A DNA stretch of 64,000 nt, taken from contig CAMNSD010000025.1 in the NCBI GenBank assembly GCA_946554445.1, forward strand, positions 1 to 64,000, read 5' to 3'. How positions within the stretch are numbered: the first letter of the stretch is position 1; each line of letters opens with the position of its first letter. The stretch comes from an uncultured Lachnospiraceae bacterium. GTDB taxonomy: Bacteria; Bacillota; Clostridia; Lachnospirales; Lachnospiraceae. This document shows, one piece after another, positions 26,855-36,293 of the stretch. The notes under the pieces were generated by a model. It made no database searches, was not told the origin of the DNA, and was given only the letters and a program-made list of their open reading frames with translations. Both the position numbers and the translations under genes were made by a program.

Positions 26855-26891
26855 CCGTAAAACAACAGCGGAGAGTCCGCAAACTCCCCGC
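26855..26891 (-). terminator. Terminator of the small lipoprotein gene
   Basis: On the minus strand GCGGGGAGT pairs with ACTCTCCGC (one G-T pair) around TTGCGG and is followed by TGTTGTTTTA. Confidence 0.7.
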
Positions 26892-26926
26892 CTAAAACCC
26901 ACCGTCATATAAATATGCCGCTCTTA

Positions 26927-27421
26927 TCAGTTGATACCAGTAATTCCCAATTTCCCGTCCACAGATTTAAAAATAATATTTGGCGTGGCATCTCCCATAA
27001 TGACACCCGCCATCGTCTCCTCCAGATTCGAAATATCTACCGACTCGATCACTGCACATCTTTCTTCCGTGAAAACAGCATCGCTTCCTAATTCCATAAA
27101 TGCATCTTTACTTTCAACGACCTCGCCGTTCACTGCCAGCGGATAGGAACAGAGATCTGCAAGGGCTTCCATATCCTTCGCGGCCACCGCCGTCTGAATC
27201 TTCTCTACAAATTCCGCGGTCTCACCTGCACTTCCCTTCTCCTCTAAATCCTCATAATTATCATTCTTCTCTTCTACTTCACTTTCTGTCTGATCCCCTG
27301 TCGTCTCAGCTTCTGTCACAGGTATCTCTTCTGTCTGCTTATCGTCTGCCTGCTGCGCACCGCATCCCACACAGGCCAGAATCACCATTCCCGCCACCAG
27401 TATCAACTTCCACTTTTTCAT
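26927..27421 (-). CDS. Small lipoprotein of unknown function
   Basis: The start was placed at 27421, where GGAGGAG lies just upstream and the product begins with a classic lipoprotein signal (MKKWKLILVAGMVILACVGC). The 164-residue protein has an acidic linker (about 25-65) and a small domain (about 70-163, IQTAVAAKDMEALADLCSYPL...GDATPNIIFKSVDGKLGITGIN) of the kind seen in SnoaL/NTF2-like secreted proteins of Clostridia. No function can be assigned. Confidence 0.75.
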   Translation of the reverse strand: MKKWKLILVAGMVILACVGCGAQQADDKQTEEIPVTEAETTGDQTESEVEEKNDNYEDLEEKGSAGETAEFVEKIQTAVAAKDMEALADLCSYPLAVNGEVVESKDAFMELGSDAVFTEERCAVIESVDISNLEETMAGVIMGDATPNIIFKSVDGKLGITGIN

Positions 27422-27555
27422 ACCTACTCCTCCTGTTTTTGCTTTCCTATGATCCACCCAGCAATTCTTATGATACAAATTGCCGAGTCTGCACCCATTC
27501 TATCTTCTTGATATTTTTGCGTCAATTGCATTTCTTCACATTTCGCCATGAGTTT

Positions 27556-27620
27556 TTCGCAATCCAGTGCGAATTTTCTGTCGGAACTGGTTGATAAACC
27601 ATAGCAAATCCCGGTATAAT
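27556..27620 (+). promoter_or_regulatory. Promoter and upstream inverted repeat of the LytTR regulator gene
   Basis: TTGATA (27591-27596), an 18-bp spacer and TATAAT (27615-27620) form a good sigma-A promoter. Eighteen bases upstream of the -35 there is an exact inverted repeat TTCGCA-N6-TGCGAA (27556-27573), a plausible site for the LytTR protein or another regulator. Confidence 0.6.
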
Positions 27621-27687
27621 TTTAGTAATATTCAGTTTGATTGAAAGACAAATCCAGTCTCCTGGACGAAAGGACCGAATCTATAGT

Positions 27688-28422
27688 ATGAAAATAACGA
27701 TTTGTGATGACAGTATTAAGGATCTGCTCCAAACAGAAAAACTCTTGTTAAAATACAAAACACTGCATCCGGACAAGGATTTTGAACTTGAGAAATTTTC
27801 TGATCCTTCCAGATTATACCAGAAAATATCTGAGGGAAAACTCACAGATATCTATATATTAGATATGCTGATGCCCAGACGAACCGGAATCGACCTTGGC
27901 AGACAGCTCAGAATGTCCGGCCACGAAAGTGCGATCATCTATATCACCGCATCTGACGATTACGCGCTGGACGCCTACGGGGTACGCGCCATAAGATACC
28001 TCTTAAAGCCGATTGATGAGGATAAACTTTATGAAGCGCTGGATTATGCCTTGTCTTATACCAAAGTAAAGTCAGAGTCCATGTATCTCATCAAGACGCA
28101 GAATGGCCTGCTGCAGAGGCCATATTCCAAAATAGAATATATTGAGAATATTGGCAGGAAACAGGAAGTACATATGACTGACGGTGAGATCATAAGGAGT
28201 CTTTTCATCAGAAAATCTTTTGAGGAAGAGACAAGAGAGGCTGCCAGAAGGAAAAATTTCCTGCAGATCCACAAATCCTTCCTTGTCAATCTCGACTATG
28301 TCAAACAGTTGACCGCAGACGGTATGATCATGGAATCCGGCAAACAGCTTCCAGTCAGCAAGGCAAAGACTGCAAGAGTCAAAAGGGAATACCTGCTCTT
28401 TGTATCCGAAAAGTATAAGTAG
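27688..28422 (+). CDS. LytTR response regulator (AgrA type)
   Basis: The 244-residue product begins at ATG 27688 with KITICDDSIKD. It has a receiver domain (about 1-120, phosphoacceptor in YILDMLMPRRTG, K in LLKPID) and a LytTR DNA-binding domain (about 140-240, with KIEYIENIGRKQEVHMTDG and FLQIHKSFLVNLDYV). The histidine kinase gene starts 13 bp after its stop. The pair resembles AgrCA/ComDE systems, which usually respond to peptide signals. Confidence 0.9.
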   Translation: MKITICDDSIKDLLQTEKLLLKYKTLHPDKDFELEKFSDPSRLYQKISEGKLTDIYILDMLMPRRTGIDLGRQLRMSGHESAIIYITASDDYALDAYGVRAIRYLLKPIDEDKLYEALDYALSYTKVKSESMYLIKTQNGLLQRPYSKIEYIENIGRKQEVHMTDGEIIRSLFIRKSFEEETREAARRKNFLQIHKSFLVNLDYVKQLTADGMIMESGKQLPVSKAKTARVKREYLLFVSEKYK

Positions 28423-28435
28423 AGTGGAGAGTAAA

Positions 28436-29725
28436 ATGATTTATGTGAAAAATATATCATATATGTTTAGCCACATATTTTTTATGGCATTTATCTATTT
28501 GTTTCCGATTCATCGGTATTCCCAGAAGAAAACGATCGCTATCTGTTTCGTTTCCTGTACAATTATGAACCTGTTAGACATCCTAAAGCTAAATCTGTTC
28601 CCAGGCAATGCCCTGATCTACTTCTTCACCACCATACTACAGATTGCCATAGCACAATCCACCGGACTGCTCATTTCCAAGAAGAGGGACAGCAGGGTGC
28701 TATTTATCAGTCTGAGCGCTTCCAATTATGTGATCGTAGGCAGTATCACGGCCTCCATCTTGTATATCCTCACAGGCAGCGTCATTTTGGCTCTGACGGG
28801 GAATCTCCTGATGCATCTTACGATTTTACTGGTACTGTATTATAAAATCGGAAATATCTTCCATAAATTTTGCGAACGGGATCTTGGAAAAAGTTGGTGG
28901 GAACTGTGCCTGATTCCCGTGTTCTTTTTCTGTAGCTTTTCCTGCATTGCCTTCTTTCCCTATACGCTTTATGAATATCCCCAGAATATTCCTGTCAGCA
29001 TCTTTTTAATGATCACTATGCTTGTATCTTATATAGTTGTTTTGCGCTACCTGGACAGCACAAACAAGCAGGTAGACGAATATTGGAAAAATGTCATGTT
29101 TGGCTCCTATATCAAAGGGCTGGAAAGTCAAAATTACTTATTGAAGCAGTCCGAATTAAATCTTAAGATACTGCGTCACGATATAAGGCATTATTCCATG
29201 ATGATCGATTCCCTGATAGAACAGGGAGAATTTGATGAAATCAGGAACATAACCGGACACATTAATAAGGTGGTAAATGAAAATAAAGTCGATCAGTATT
29301 GTGAGAATCTGATCATCAATACACTTCTCACCCAGATGGTCGGACAGGCAAAGTCTTTTCATATTGCGCTGCATCTAGATGTGATGATACCCCGAAAAAT
29401 TCCGGTTAATGAATACGCCTTTGCCATGGTACTGGCCAATCTTTTGGAAAATGCGGTGCAAAACGTTAAAAATGCCGAACCGTCGAAGCGGTATATAAAT
29501 GGAAAGATACACTGCACGGAGGAATACCTGCTGATCGACATGGAAAACGAGTGCGAGCATGAACTCCTCTTCGATTCCCTGACCGGCCTTCCCATAAGCC
29601 AAAAAGGCAAAGGACACGGTCTGGGAATGAAAAGTGTGCAGGCTTTCTGCGACAAACTAGGCGGGAATATTGACTGTTACTGCGAAAATAATAAGTTCCG
29701 GATTATTTTGTTTGTGAAGTTGTGA
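28436..29725 (+). CDS. GHKL sensor histidine kinase (AgrC type)
   Basis: The start was set at ATG 28436 after GGAGAG. The 429-residue protein has about six to seven membrane segments in its first 215 residues, a helical linker with the phosphoacceptor block [14 protein letters not shown], and a GHKL ATPase domain ([21 protein letters not shown] region, [10 protein letters not shown]). It forms a two-gene operon with the LytTR regulator. No agrB or agrD-like peptide gene is visible next to it. Its 3' end overlaps the convergent tannase gene by 23 bp. Confidence 0.85.
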   Translation: MIYVKNISYMFSHIFFMAFIYLFPIHRYSQKKTIAICFVSCTIMNLLDILKLNLFPGNALIYFFTTILQIAIAQSTGLLISKKRDSRVLFISLSASNYVIVGSITASILYILTGSVILALTGNLLMHLTILLVLYYKIGNIFHKFCERDLGKSWWELCLIPVFFFCSFSCIAFFPYTLYEYPQNIPVSIFLMITMLVSYIVVLRYLDSTNKQVDEYWKNVMFGSYIKGLESQNYLLKQSELNLKILRHDIRHYSMMIDSLIEQGEFDEIRNITGHINKVVNENKVDQYCENLIINTLLTQMVGQAKSFHIALHLDVMIPRKIPVNEYAFAMVLANLLENAVQNVKNAEPSKRYINGKIHCTEEYLLIDMENECEHELLFDSLTGLPISQKGKGHGLGMKSVQAFCDKLGGNIDCYCENNKFRIILFVKL

Positions 29726-31202
29726 GCGGATTAGATATAATTTCATCAATCCAGGCAAACAACTGCGGCAGATCATAATCCCCGGAATGGGGAAGCCCCC
29801 ACGGGAGATGAAAGTCCACATGACAGCCCGCATTTTGCAACATGACAGCCAGGATGACCGGAATTGCCAGAGAGGTATCACGATCAAAAGAGCCGTGACG
29901 GATTCTCCAATGTTTCGCCGTATCTGCTTTCCCAATATAGCGTGTGGGATTCAACAGTTTGATCACCGCCTCTTCCGCCATATTTCCACCGACTGCACTA
30001 TGTTCCTTAGAAAAGGCAGTAAAATGCCTCGCAAATATCGTTTCAGTTCCAAATTCCTCATTCTCCGGGCTGCGTAAATCTAAAGCGTCAAAGGCCGGTG
30101 TTTTCTTCATACGGGTGATGGTCTTTACATATGCCGGCAAATCTACGGCGACCGCCTTTCCCTCTGTAATAGTCAGGCCTTCCTGCTGTCTGATATCGCT
30201 TCCCCTGGCAGGCATCTGTCTAATCTCTTCTTCCGGATGATCCAGTTTTCTCTGCGCTGATTCCAAAATATACTGTTTTACCAATTCTTCAAAACTTCCA
30301 TGCCCTTCCTGATCCAGTGTGAGCAGATTCCCCTGCACATCCCTTAAATTAAGACTATTCACATAAGCAGGAAACAGCTTTTTTAATTCCATGGAAAGAG
30401 CTTGCTCTGCCTCCGTCATCGTGCCGCTGACCGGTACAGGCCTGATTTGACCTTCCACTTCCCTAAAATCCATTTTATGAAAATCGTTTTGCCCCTGAAA
30501 CAGCCACTCATAAGCCATATCCGCATTTTCTAGATTATGGATTGGGCAATAGCAGCTCGCCGCAAAAATATCATCCCGTTCATCGGCGGCTCCGATTGCC
30601 TGTAAATATGTCTCATAGTCCCTGCTGTTTCCACTTGCTCCTGCCATGGCGGAAAGAGCGCCACCGGCACTGGTACCATTGGTAATAATTCGTTCCACAT
30701 CTCCCGGCACCCGTTCTTTATTATAGCGCAGATAACGGATGGCTGCCTTCATATCTACAATCAGGGCCGGGGCACGCCCCGTCATTTTACCGGTTTCGGA
30801 AATATCTTTTCCGGTATTGCCGCCAATGAAAAATTCATCCGATACGGTACCGGTTGTCCGCCCGCGGACACCCGCGCTTGCCACTACATAACCGTGCAGC
30901 AGCGCTTCGAAAACCGTATTAGACCGGCCCTTAAAATCACGTCCCGGAGTCTCTGCCGTTCCCGGCATATATCCTCCCACAGAATTGGGCATAAAGATAG
31001 GCGCCGTCTTAATCGTATAACCATTTATTGTCCCTCCCTGTGCCAAGATTTCCGGCACATAAAGATTCATCTTTTGAATTGGATCGACCGGGTTAGCGCA
31101 ATATACAAGATTCTCATATGCGCGATACGTAACACATTTACCATCCAGTTCACAGGTTTTTACTTCATAAGCTTCCGAATTAAAACACATCTTATCTTCC
31201 AT
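29703..31202 (-). CDS. tanA: Tannase (tannin acylhydrolase, subtype B)
   Basis: From the ATG at 31202 (AAGG nine bases upstream; frame open further but not homologous) the 499-residue protein follows the TanLp tannase of Lactiplantibacillus plantarum along its whole length. It has [32 protein letters not shown] with nucleophile S178, [32 protein letters not shown] with Asp about 442, and [16 protein letters not shown] with His about 472. The enzyme hydrolyses galloyl esters to gallate. No signal peptide is seen, so it should act inside the cell on imported esters. It is 58 bp downstream of the symporter gene and near the gallate decarboxylase genes. Confidence 0.93.
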   Translation of the reverse strand: MEDKMCFNSEAYEVKTCELDGKCVTYRAYENLVYCANPVDPIQKMNLYVPEILAQGGTINGYTIKTAPIFMPNSVGGYMPGTAETPGRDFKGRSNTVFEALLHGYVVASAGVRGRTTGTVSDEFFIGGNTGKDISETGKMTGRAPALIVDMKAAIRYLRYNKERVPGDVERIITNGTSAGGALSAMAGASGNSRDYETYLQAIGAADERDDIFAASCYCPIHNLENADMAYEWLFQGQNDFHKMDFREVEGQIRPVPVSGTMTEAEQALSMELKKLFPAYVNSLNLRDVQGNLLTLDQEGHGSFEELVKQYILESAQRKLDHPEEEIRQMPARGSDIRQQEGLTITEGKAVAVDLPAYVKTITRMKKTPAFDALDLRSPENEEFGTETIFARHFTAFSKEHSAVGGNMAEEAVIKLLNPTRYIGKADTAKHWRIRHGSFDRDTSLAIPVILAVMLQNAGCHVDFHLPWGLPHSGDYDLPQLFAWIDEIISNPLTTSQTK

Positions 31203-31260
31203 TTGTTTCAACCTTAACCATCTCCTTCTTATTTTCCTGTATAAAATTTGGTGAATCGAA

Positions 31261-32580
31261 TCATTTCTCCACCTGCTGATATTCGGACGCATATTTTTCT
31301 ACGTTGAGCATCAACACAATGACCAGAATGACAATGCTCAAAATAGCCCCCAACCATGTGTAATCAAACCGAATAGCGCTCACAACCGTCTCCGATGCTT
31401 CTGTTCCCGGCTGATATCCAACTGCTGCCAGAATCCAACCGGTTAAAGCGCTTCCAAAACCAATACCGACTTTTGCTCCAATAGACTGCGCAGAGGAGAT
31501 CAACCCTTCCGAATGGACGCCAAATTTCCAGTATCCATATCCGACAACATCCGGCACAAGTGCAAACACAGCACTCAAGAGGGGACCTGCCCCCAGAGAA
31601 CGGATGACAGTGCCTACCACGATCATGGAAGTGTTATTCCCTGCAATACCTGTAATTGCAAAACCGACAATCAATAAAACTGCCCCCATCAGCAGGAACA
31701 TCTGCTTGCTCCAACGCTTGGAAATGGCCGGCATAGCAAATAAGATAAAAATACCGGGCAGCTGTCCCGCAACCATCAGCACAGACATGAACATCGGATC
31801 CTTAAGGACTTCATTGCAGAAAAAGATCTGCCCGCCAATGGCATTTGCATTCATCAACAATGTGAACACACCAATCAGAAGTAAAAGCCAGAAATATTTA
31901 TTTTTCAATACTGCGGGAAGCTGCTGGCTCATGGGAAGCGTTTCTTTCAAAGCCTCATCCACTCCGGCATCCACCTCTTTATTCAACAGGGCAGAAACTA
32001 ATATGAGCGCACATGCCGCCACGCCTAAAACTACACTGGAAGTACGCCAGCCGAAGTTTAATACCAATGGAGTGATCGCTGAACCTGCGAGCAGGCCGAT
32101 CAGATTATTGCCTACCGCCGAAAAAGTAGCCAGCATGGTCGATTCTCCTGAATCATGTGTCATCAACGGCAATAAAGCCGTATTGGAGATACCATAGATC
32201 GTATATACAACACAATTCATAAAAATATAGGTGATATATGCGTACACCAGCTTACCATTAGCTCCAAGACTCATGGGCACATTCATGAGAAGAACAATAC
32301 CCAGAAGTGTCAGCGGCGCTGAAGCAATCAGCCATGGCCTGGCCTTTCCCCACCTGGTAGAAGTCTTATCGACCACTGCCCCCATCATTAAATCCGTGAT
32401 ACCGTCGAATACACGGCAGATCAAAAACATGGTCGCAATAGCCCCTGCGCCGATTAATGCCGTGTCAGTATAATAATTGAGCAAAAACGCTGCTGCTATT
32501 TGATTGAATATACAGCCGCCGCCTGTCCCCACACCGTAAGCCACTTTATTGAGCAACGGTACTCTTTGTTTGTTCCCCAT
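31261..32580 (-). CDS. GPH-family (melibiose-type) symporter, probable galloyl ester or gallate permease
   Basis: The 439-residue protein has about twelve membrane segments and GPH-type motifs ([40 protein letters not shown]). It is the first gene of the symporter-tannase operon, with a TTGCTT-N16-TATAAT promoter (32652-32625) that overlaps the promoter of the divergent LysR gene. GPH carriers mostly import sugars or glycosides with cations. The setting suggests import of galloyl glucose, gallate or a related phenolic. This differs from the permease type next to tannase in lactobacilli. Confidence 0.8.
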   Translation of the reverse strand: MGNKQRVPLLNKVAYGVGTGGGCIFNQIAAAFLLNYYTDTALIGAGAIATMFLICRVFDGITDLMMGAVVDKTSTRWGKARPWLIASAPLTLLGIVLLMNVPMSLGANGKLVYAYITYIFMNCVVYTIYGISNTALLPLMTHDSGESTMLATFSAVGNNLIGLLAGSAITPLVLNFGWRTSSVVLGVAACALILVSALLNKEVDAGVDEALKETLPMSQQLPAVLKNKYFWLLLLIGVFTLLMNANAIGGQIFFCNEVLKDPMFMSVLMVAGQLPGIFILFAMPAISKRWSKQMFLLMGAVLLIVGFAITGIAGNNTSMIVVGTVIRSLGAGPLLSAVFALVPDVVGYGYWKFGVHSEGLISSAQSIGAKVGIGFGSALTGWILAAVGYQPGTEASETVVSAIRFDYTWLGAILSIVILVIVLMLNVEKYASEYQQVEK

Positions 32581-32624
32581 AATTTTTCCTCCTTTGTCTT
32601 TACGAAAGTTTTCTTATACCATAA

Positions 32625-32694
32625 ATTATAGGGAAACAAACTTGACAAGCAATTCAAATTCCTCTATGATTTAGTCATATTTGGAATAAATTCC
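32625..32694. promoter_or_regulatory. Overlapping divergent promoters of the symporter-tannase operon and the LysR gene
   Basis: Minus strand: TTGCTT (32652-32647), 16 bp, TATAAT (32630-32625). Plus strand: TTGACA (32642-32647), 17 bp, TATGAT (32665-32670). The palindrome GGAATAAATTCC (32683-32694) covers the start of the LysR transcript and fits an autoregulatory LysR site. A similar GGAATTAATTTCC lies at about 36291-36303, upstream of the lpdC promoter. Confidence 0.65.
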
Positions 32695-32720
32695 TTATTT
32701 TTGTGACTGGAGACTTGTTT

Positions 32721-33634
32721 ATGAATATCTCTTTTTTTCGTGAATTCATCGTACTTGCAGAAGAGAAAAATTATATGGAAGCGGCAGAGCGTCTGTACAT
32801 GAACCAGTCTACCTTGTCTAAGCATATCATGTCCATGGAAAATGAACTAGGCGTCCCTTTGTTCGACCGCTCCACACGCCGCGTAGAACTTACAGAATAT
32901 GGTAAGGCCCTGCTTCCCCATGCAAAAAACATTACCCATTCTGAGTTTGAATATTCTTCTTTACTCAAGCAGATGCAAAACCGTAAAAAGGGGGTTGTGA
33001 CTCTTGGCTCCATTCCGCCCATGGCTCAGTATGGCATCGTCAGCCTGCTCGCAGATTTTCAACATAAATATCCCGATAGCCATGTATCGATACTGGAAGA
33101 GGATTCTCAAAATCTTCCCAATCTCCTTCGTGAAAGGAAATGCGAATTAATTTTCCTAAGGGAGTCCAAACTTGATTTTGAGAAAAATTTTCTGGAAGAC
33201 CATGAGATTACGCGGCTCCCTTTCATTCAGGACCGCCTTATTGCCCTGCTGCCTTCCCAGCATCCACTGGCACAAAAAGAACAGGTGACTTTACGGGAAT
33301 TAAAAGATGAAAATTTCTGCCTGATCAAAGAAGGGACTCTGCTGTATGAAACGTGTGTCAATGCCTGCCAAGCTTCAGGATTTATTCCTAATATCTCTTT
33401 TACCAGCCATCGAATAGAAAATATCCTGGACATGGTATCCACCGGGAATTATATTGCACTGTTAACAAACCTTCAAGTACCCTGCCTCAAAACGCTCCTG
33501 TCCATGAAAATCTTTCCTGGACAGCCATCGACCTTGCGCCAGCTATTTCCTCTCAGATTTCACTCTGTTATCTGAAAGACAAACCTTTATCCAGATCCGC
33601 GCAAAACTTTGTTGACTTCTGCCGCTTTCTATGA
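32721..33634 (+). pseudogene. LysR-family regulator of the tannin/gallate locus (TanR-like), frameshifted near the C-terminus
   Basis: Read from ATG 32721 (GGAG eight bases upstream), the protein has a LysR winged helix (about 1-60, MEAAERLYMNQSTLSKHI) and most of the effector domain. At about 33489-33492 (CTCAAAACG) the frame is lost; the uninterrupted frame ends at 33575 with unrelated residues. One extra A would restore a typical LysR end (ISLCYLKDKPLSRSAQNFVDF), stopping at 33634, which parallels the end of the second LysR protein (45499-46380). So this is either a recent inactivation or a sequencing error in A4. Divergent from the symporter-tannase operon and convergent with lpdD, it should control both. 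Confidence 0.75.
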
Positions 33635-33646
33635 CAGACAGCTTTT

Positions 33647-34030
33647 CTATGACAGCCACATTTCCTCTAAGATACGGTCAAGCAGTTCACAGCAGCTTTG
33701 CCGTACCCTGTCAAGCTGTTCTTTGGTAATAGCATCCAAATGGATACCACAGGTACATACAGCCGTACAATTCCCCTGCACCGCAATCTTCTCCGCAAAC
33801 ATACGTGCAACTTCCTCATCTTTATGTCCCATACAGTTCAATGTGGACGAAGTCGCACTGATACCCTCACCCGTCAGGCTCGGTCTCGCCTGCGCCATCA
33901 CCGTACTGCCAATATGGGGAAGCACACCCCCGCAAACTGTAACCGTGTAGTCTCTTCCCATGGAAATGACATGGCAGATCAATGGATATGTTGAATCTGC
34001 CCGTCCCTCAAACACCTTCACCTCTTTCAT
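33647..34030 (-). CDS. lpdD: Gallate decarboxylase small subunit / prenyl-FMN chaperone LpdD
   Basis: The 127-residue protein has the features of LpdD-type proteins that accompany UbiD-like aromatic decarboxylases: a central TVTVCGGVLPHIGSTVMAQARPS block and NCMGHKDEEVARMFAE. In L. plantarum, lpdD belongs with lpdB and lpdC to the gallate decarboxylase set. It is last in the lpdC-lpdB-lpdD operon, 36 bp after lpdB. Its exact role is not settled; a cofactor-handling role has been proposed for the family. Confidence 0.8.
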   Translation of the reverse strand: MKEVKVFEGRADSTYPLICHVISMGRDYTVTVCGGVLPHIGSTVMAQARPSLTGEGISATSSTLNCMGHKDEEVARMFAEKIAVQGNCTAVCTCGIHLDAITKEQLDRVRQSCCELLDRILEEMWLS

Positions 34031-34066
34031 CTCTTACTCCCATTCTCTGCCCTCGTTATCCCAGCA

Positions 34067-34672
34067 TCATCTTCTGGCAGCACCAGGACAGCACTCTACA
34101 AAGTTTGTATCTATGCATCCTTTCCATGGTTTAAACTTATCATAAATAATACCAAACTGTAATAAAACCTTGCCCACTATATGATCCATCTGGTCTTCCA
34201 TGGTTTTCGCTCCATTATAAAAAGTCAGCATGGGCGGTACAATCGCGCATCCTAACTCTGCCGCTTCCTTTAGATTGCGCAGATGCAGTCTGGAAAACGG
34301 CATTTCCCTTGGTACAAGCACCACTTTCCTGCCCTCTTTCATACACACATCCACCGTCCTGCCAATCAGAGTATCTGCATAACCAGTCACAATGCCCGCC
34401 AGGCTCTTCATACTGCAGGGCATAACGATCATACCGTCCGTTACAAAGGAGCCGCTGGAAACACAGGCCGCCAAATTGGCATTATCCAACACATAATCCG
34501 CCAGATTGTAAAGTTCCTCCAACGCTCTATCACACTCCAATCCCCAGGTCAGCTTTGCTCCCTCGCTGAGGATCAGAAAAATTTCCGTATTCTCTATGCT
34601 GCGCAGTGCCTTTAGCAAAAAGTAACTCATCTCGACACCGCTTGCGCCTGTCACGCCCACAATAATCCGCAT
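34067..34672 (-). CDS. lpdB: UbiX-like flavin prenyltransferase of gallate decarboxylase
   Basis: The 201-residue protein from ATG 34672 has the UbiX/Pad1 pattern RIIVGVTGASGVEMSYFLL at the N-terminus, a GSFVTDGMIVMPCSMKSLAGI block and VLVPREMPFSRLHLRNL. UbiX enzymes prenylate FMN to make the cofactor of UbiD-type decarboxylases. The gene starts 17 bp after lpdC. An upstream in-frame start (34711) would overlap lpdC but lacks homology. The C-terminal tail CCPGAAR adds a short unusual end. Confidence 0.9.
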   Translation of the reverse strand: MRIIVGVTGASGVEMSYFLLKALRSIENTEIFLILSEGAKLTWGLECDRALEELYNLADYVLDNANLAACVSSGSFVTDGMIVMPCSMKSLAGIVTGYADTLIGRTVDVCMKEGRKVVLVPREMPFSRLHLRNLKEAAELGCAIVPPMLTFYNGAKTMEDQMDHIVGKVLLQFGIIYDKFKPWKGCIDTNFVECCPGAARR

Positions 34673-34689
34673 AACCGCCACCCCTTTGC

Positions 34690-36177
34690 CTAAAATAATT
34701 CCGGAACCCACTTTGCCGGATTCACTTCCAGAAACCGGCAGCGGACAAATTCCTCTTTCATCGTATACGGCACTGTACAGTCAAAAATAGCCTTACAGGA
34801 AATGCCATGCACACGAATCAAGGGATGATAAGCCGGATCATTGGACGGATCAAGCACATGTGTATGCACACCGGGAATCGGAATAAAATCTACATCCCCC
34901 TGAAATCTGGTCGTCATGGCCCACATCACATCGCTCATGTCAAAGATATCCACGTCCTCATCCACTAGAAAAACATGTTTCATCTCGCTAAAGGCTGAGA
35001 AAGCAAGCAAGGCTGCCTGGCGCTGTCTTCCCTCGTCATTGATATTATTCTTGCGAAACTGAATAATTGACACAAACTTCCCGCCTCCACAAGGCGCCGC
35101 GTGAACATTTGTGACTCGCCCCGGCATGGCACGCTCAATCATATCAATCACACTGGCCTCCGTTGGAATGCCAGCCATGGACACATGCTCATGGCTAGGG
35201 CCAATGCAGCTTTGCATGATGGGATTCTTCCTTGTTGTCACTGCTTTGACTTTTATGACCGGAAGATATGCTGGCAGGTCATCCCCCTTTGCATCTCCTG
35301 TATAACCCGGAAACTCCGGCATGGCTTTTCCCGTATTGGTGTTTCTGTCTTCACGCATGGTCAATCCCGGTATCAATTCGCCTTCTATGACATATTCCGC
35401 ATGCGCAATACAGGTCTCAGGAATGGTTACACATCTAGCCAACTCCACCGGCCTGCCCCGAAGGGCGCCTGCAATCTGCAATTCGTTAAATCCAACAGGC
35501 GTTGTCGGCGGCTCAAAACCGGCACACATATAAACAGCCGGATCCAGACCGATACTCACAGAAATCGGCATCGGCCTGTTCAGTTTCAGATATTTCTCCC
35601 AAAATGCCCCCAAATGACGCGAACCTGGCGTAATCCACATAGTCATCTCGTCCCTGGATTGAATACAAAGGCGATGGATGGTAACGTCTGTATCCCCGTT
35701 TTCCGGATCTGAACCCGCGCAAAGCCCCATAGTCACATATGGCCCGGCATCTTCTGGTGTATTGGTCGGCGCCGGAACCAGCGTTCGCAGATCAAAATCC
35801 GGATTCTCAGCCAGATAGATGCACTCTTGGCATGGCGCCTTTTCTTGTGTCAATTTCGGTGCGATCGGGCTCTTCACAGCATCACGTAGATACCATCCAA
35901 GCCTCTTATAGTCAGTTCCCAGAAGCATCCCCACTCTTTTGCGGCTTGCCAGTATACCCGTCACAACACTGCACCCCGGAAACCCTTTCACATTATGAAA
36001 CAGCATAGCCGGCCCATCTTCCCTCGTAGGGCGCTGTACCGTCCCTCCCGCGCCCACATGGCGGTAAATACCAGAAATTTCGGCATCCGGATCAGCTTCC
36101 ACATCCGTTTCCACCAACTGGCCGGGCTGCATTCTTAAAAAATCCAATGCGCTTCTTAAGTCATAAATCTCACTCAT
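34690..36177 (-). CDS. lpdC: UbiD-like gallate decarboxylase catalytic subunit
   Basis: The protein (about 495 residues from ATG 36177; ATG 36189 or GTG 36210 are possible) matches LpdC along its length: VDPDAEISGIYRHVGAGGT, GPAMLFHNVKGFPG, AAPTNTPEDAGPY (here PAPTNTPEDAGPY), GFEPPTTPVGFNELQIAGA, NTGKAMPEFPGYTGD and FLVDEDVDIFDMSDVMWAM. It needs prenylated FMN from LpdB and decarboxylates gallate (and protocatechuate in lactobacilli) to pyrogallol (or catechol). It heads the lpdCBD operon, with its own promoter at 36231-36259. Confidence 0.92.
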   Translation of the reverse strand: MSEIYDLRSALDFLRMQPGQLVETDVEADPDAEISGIYRHVGAGGTVQRPTREDGPAMLFHNVKGFPGCSVVTGILASRKRVGMLLGTDYKRLGWYLRDAVKSPIAPKLTQEKAPCQECIYLAENPDFDLRTLVPAPTNTPEDAGPYVTMGLCAGSDPENGDTDVTIHRLCIQSRDEMTMWITPGSRHLGAFWEKYLKLNRPMPISVSIGLDPAVYMCAGFEPPTTPVGFNELQIAGALRGRPVELARCVTIPETCIAHAEYVIEGELIPGLTMREDRNTNTGKAMPEFPGYTGDAKGDDLPAYLPVIKVKAVTTRKNPIMQSCIGPSHEHVSMAGIPTEASVIDMIERAMPGRVTNVHAAPCGGGKFVSIIQFRKNNINDEGRQRQAALLAFSAFSEMKHVFLVDEDVDIFDMSDVMWAMTTRFQGDVDFIPIPGVHTHVLDPSNDPAYHPLIRVHGISCKAIFDCTVPYTMKEEFVRCRFLEVNPAKWVPELF

Positions 36178-36230
36178 CTTTACAACCATGCTCCCTTCTT
36201 TGTACCTCACTAAGTTTCTCTTATGGCTTT

Positions 36231-36259
36231 ATTGTACTTTGCTATAAGCGCACGGACAA
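36231..36259 (-). promoter_or_regulatory. Sigma-A promoter of lpdC
   Basis: On the minus strand TTGTCC (36259-36254), 17 bp, TACAAT (36236-36231). The upstream 40 bases contain AT-rich partial palindromes and GGAATTAATTTCC (36291-36303, minus reading GGAAATTAATTCC), a candidate LysR site. Confidence 0.6.
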
Positions 36260-36293
36260 TTCGATTTTCTATAGGATTAAGTCAGATACGGAA

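Noticed and set aside
27480..29725. Complete agr quorum system
   Set aside because: Only AgrC- and AgrA-type genes are present; no AgrB protease or AgrD-like peptide is visible nearby.
34690..36210. UbiD for ubiquinone or menaquinone biosynthesis
   Set aside because: The lpdD partner, the tannase neighbour and LpdC-specific sequence blocks point to gallate decarboxylase.
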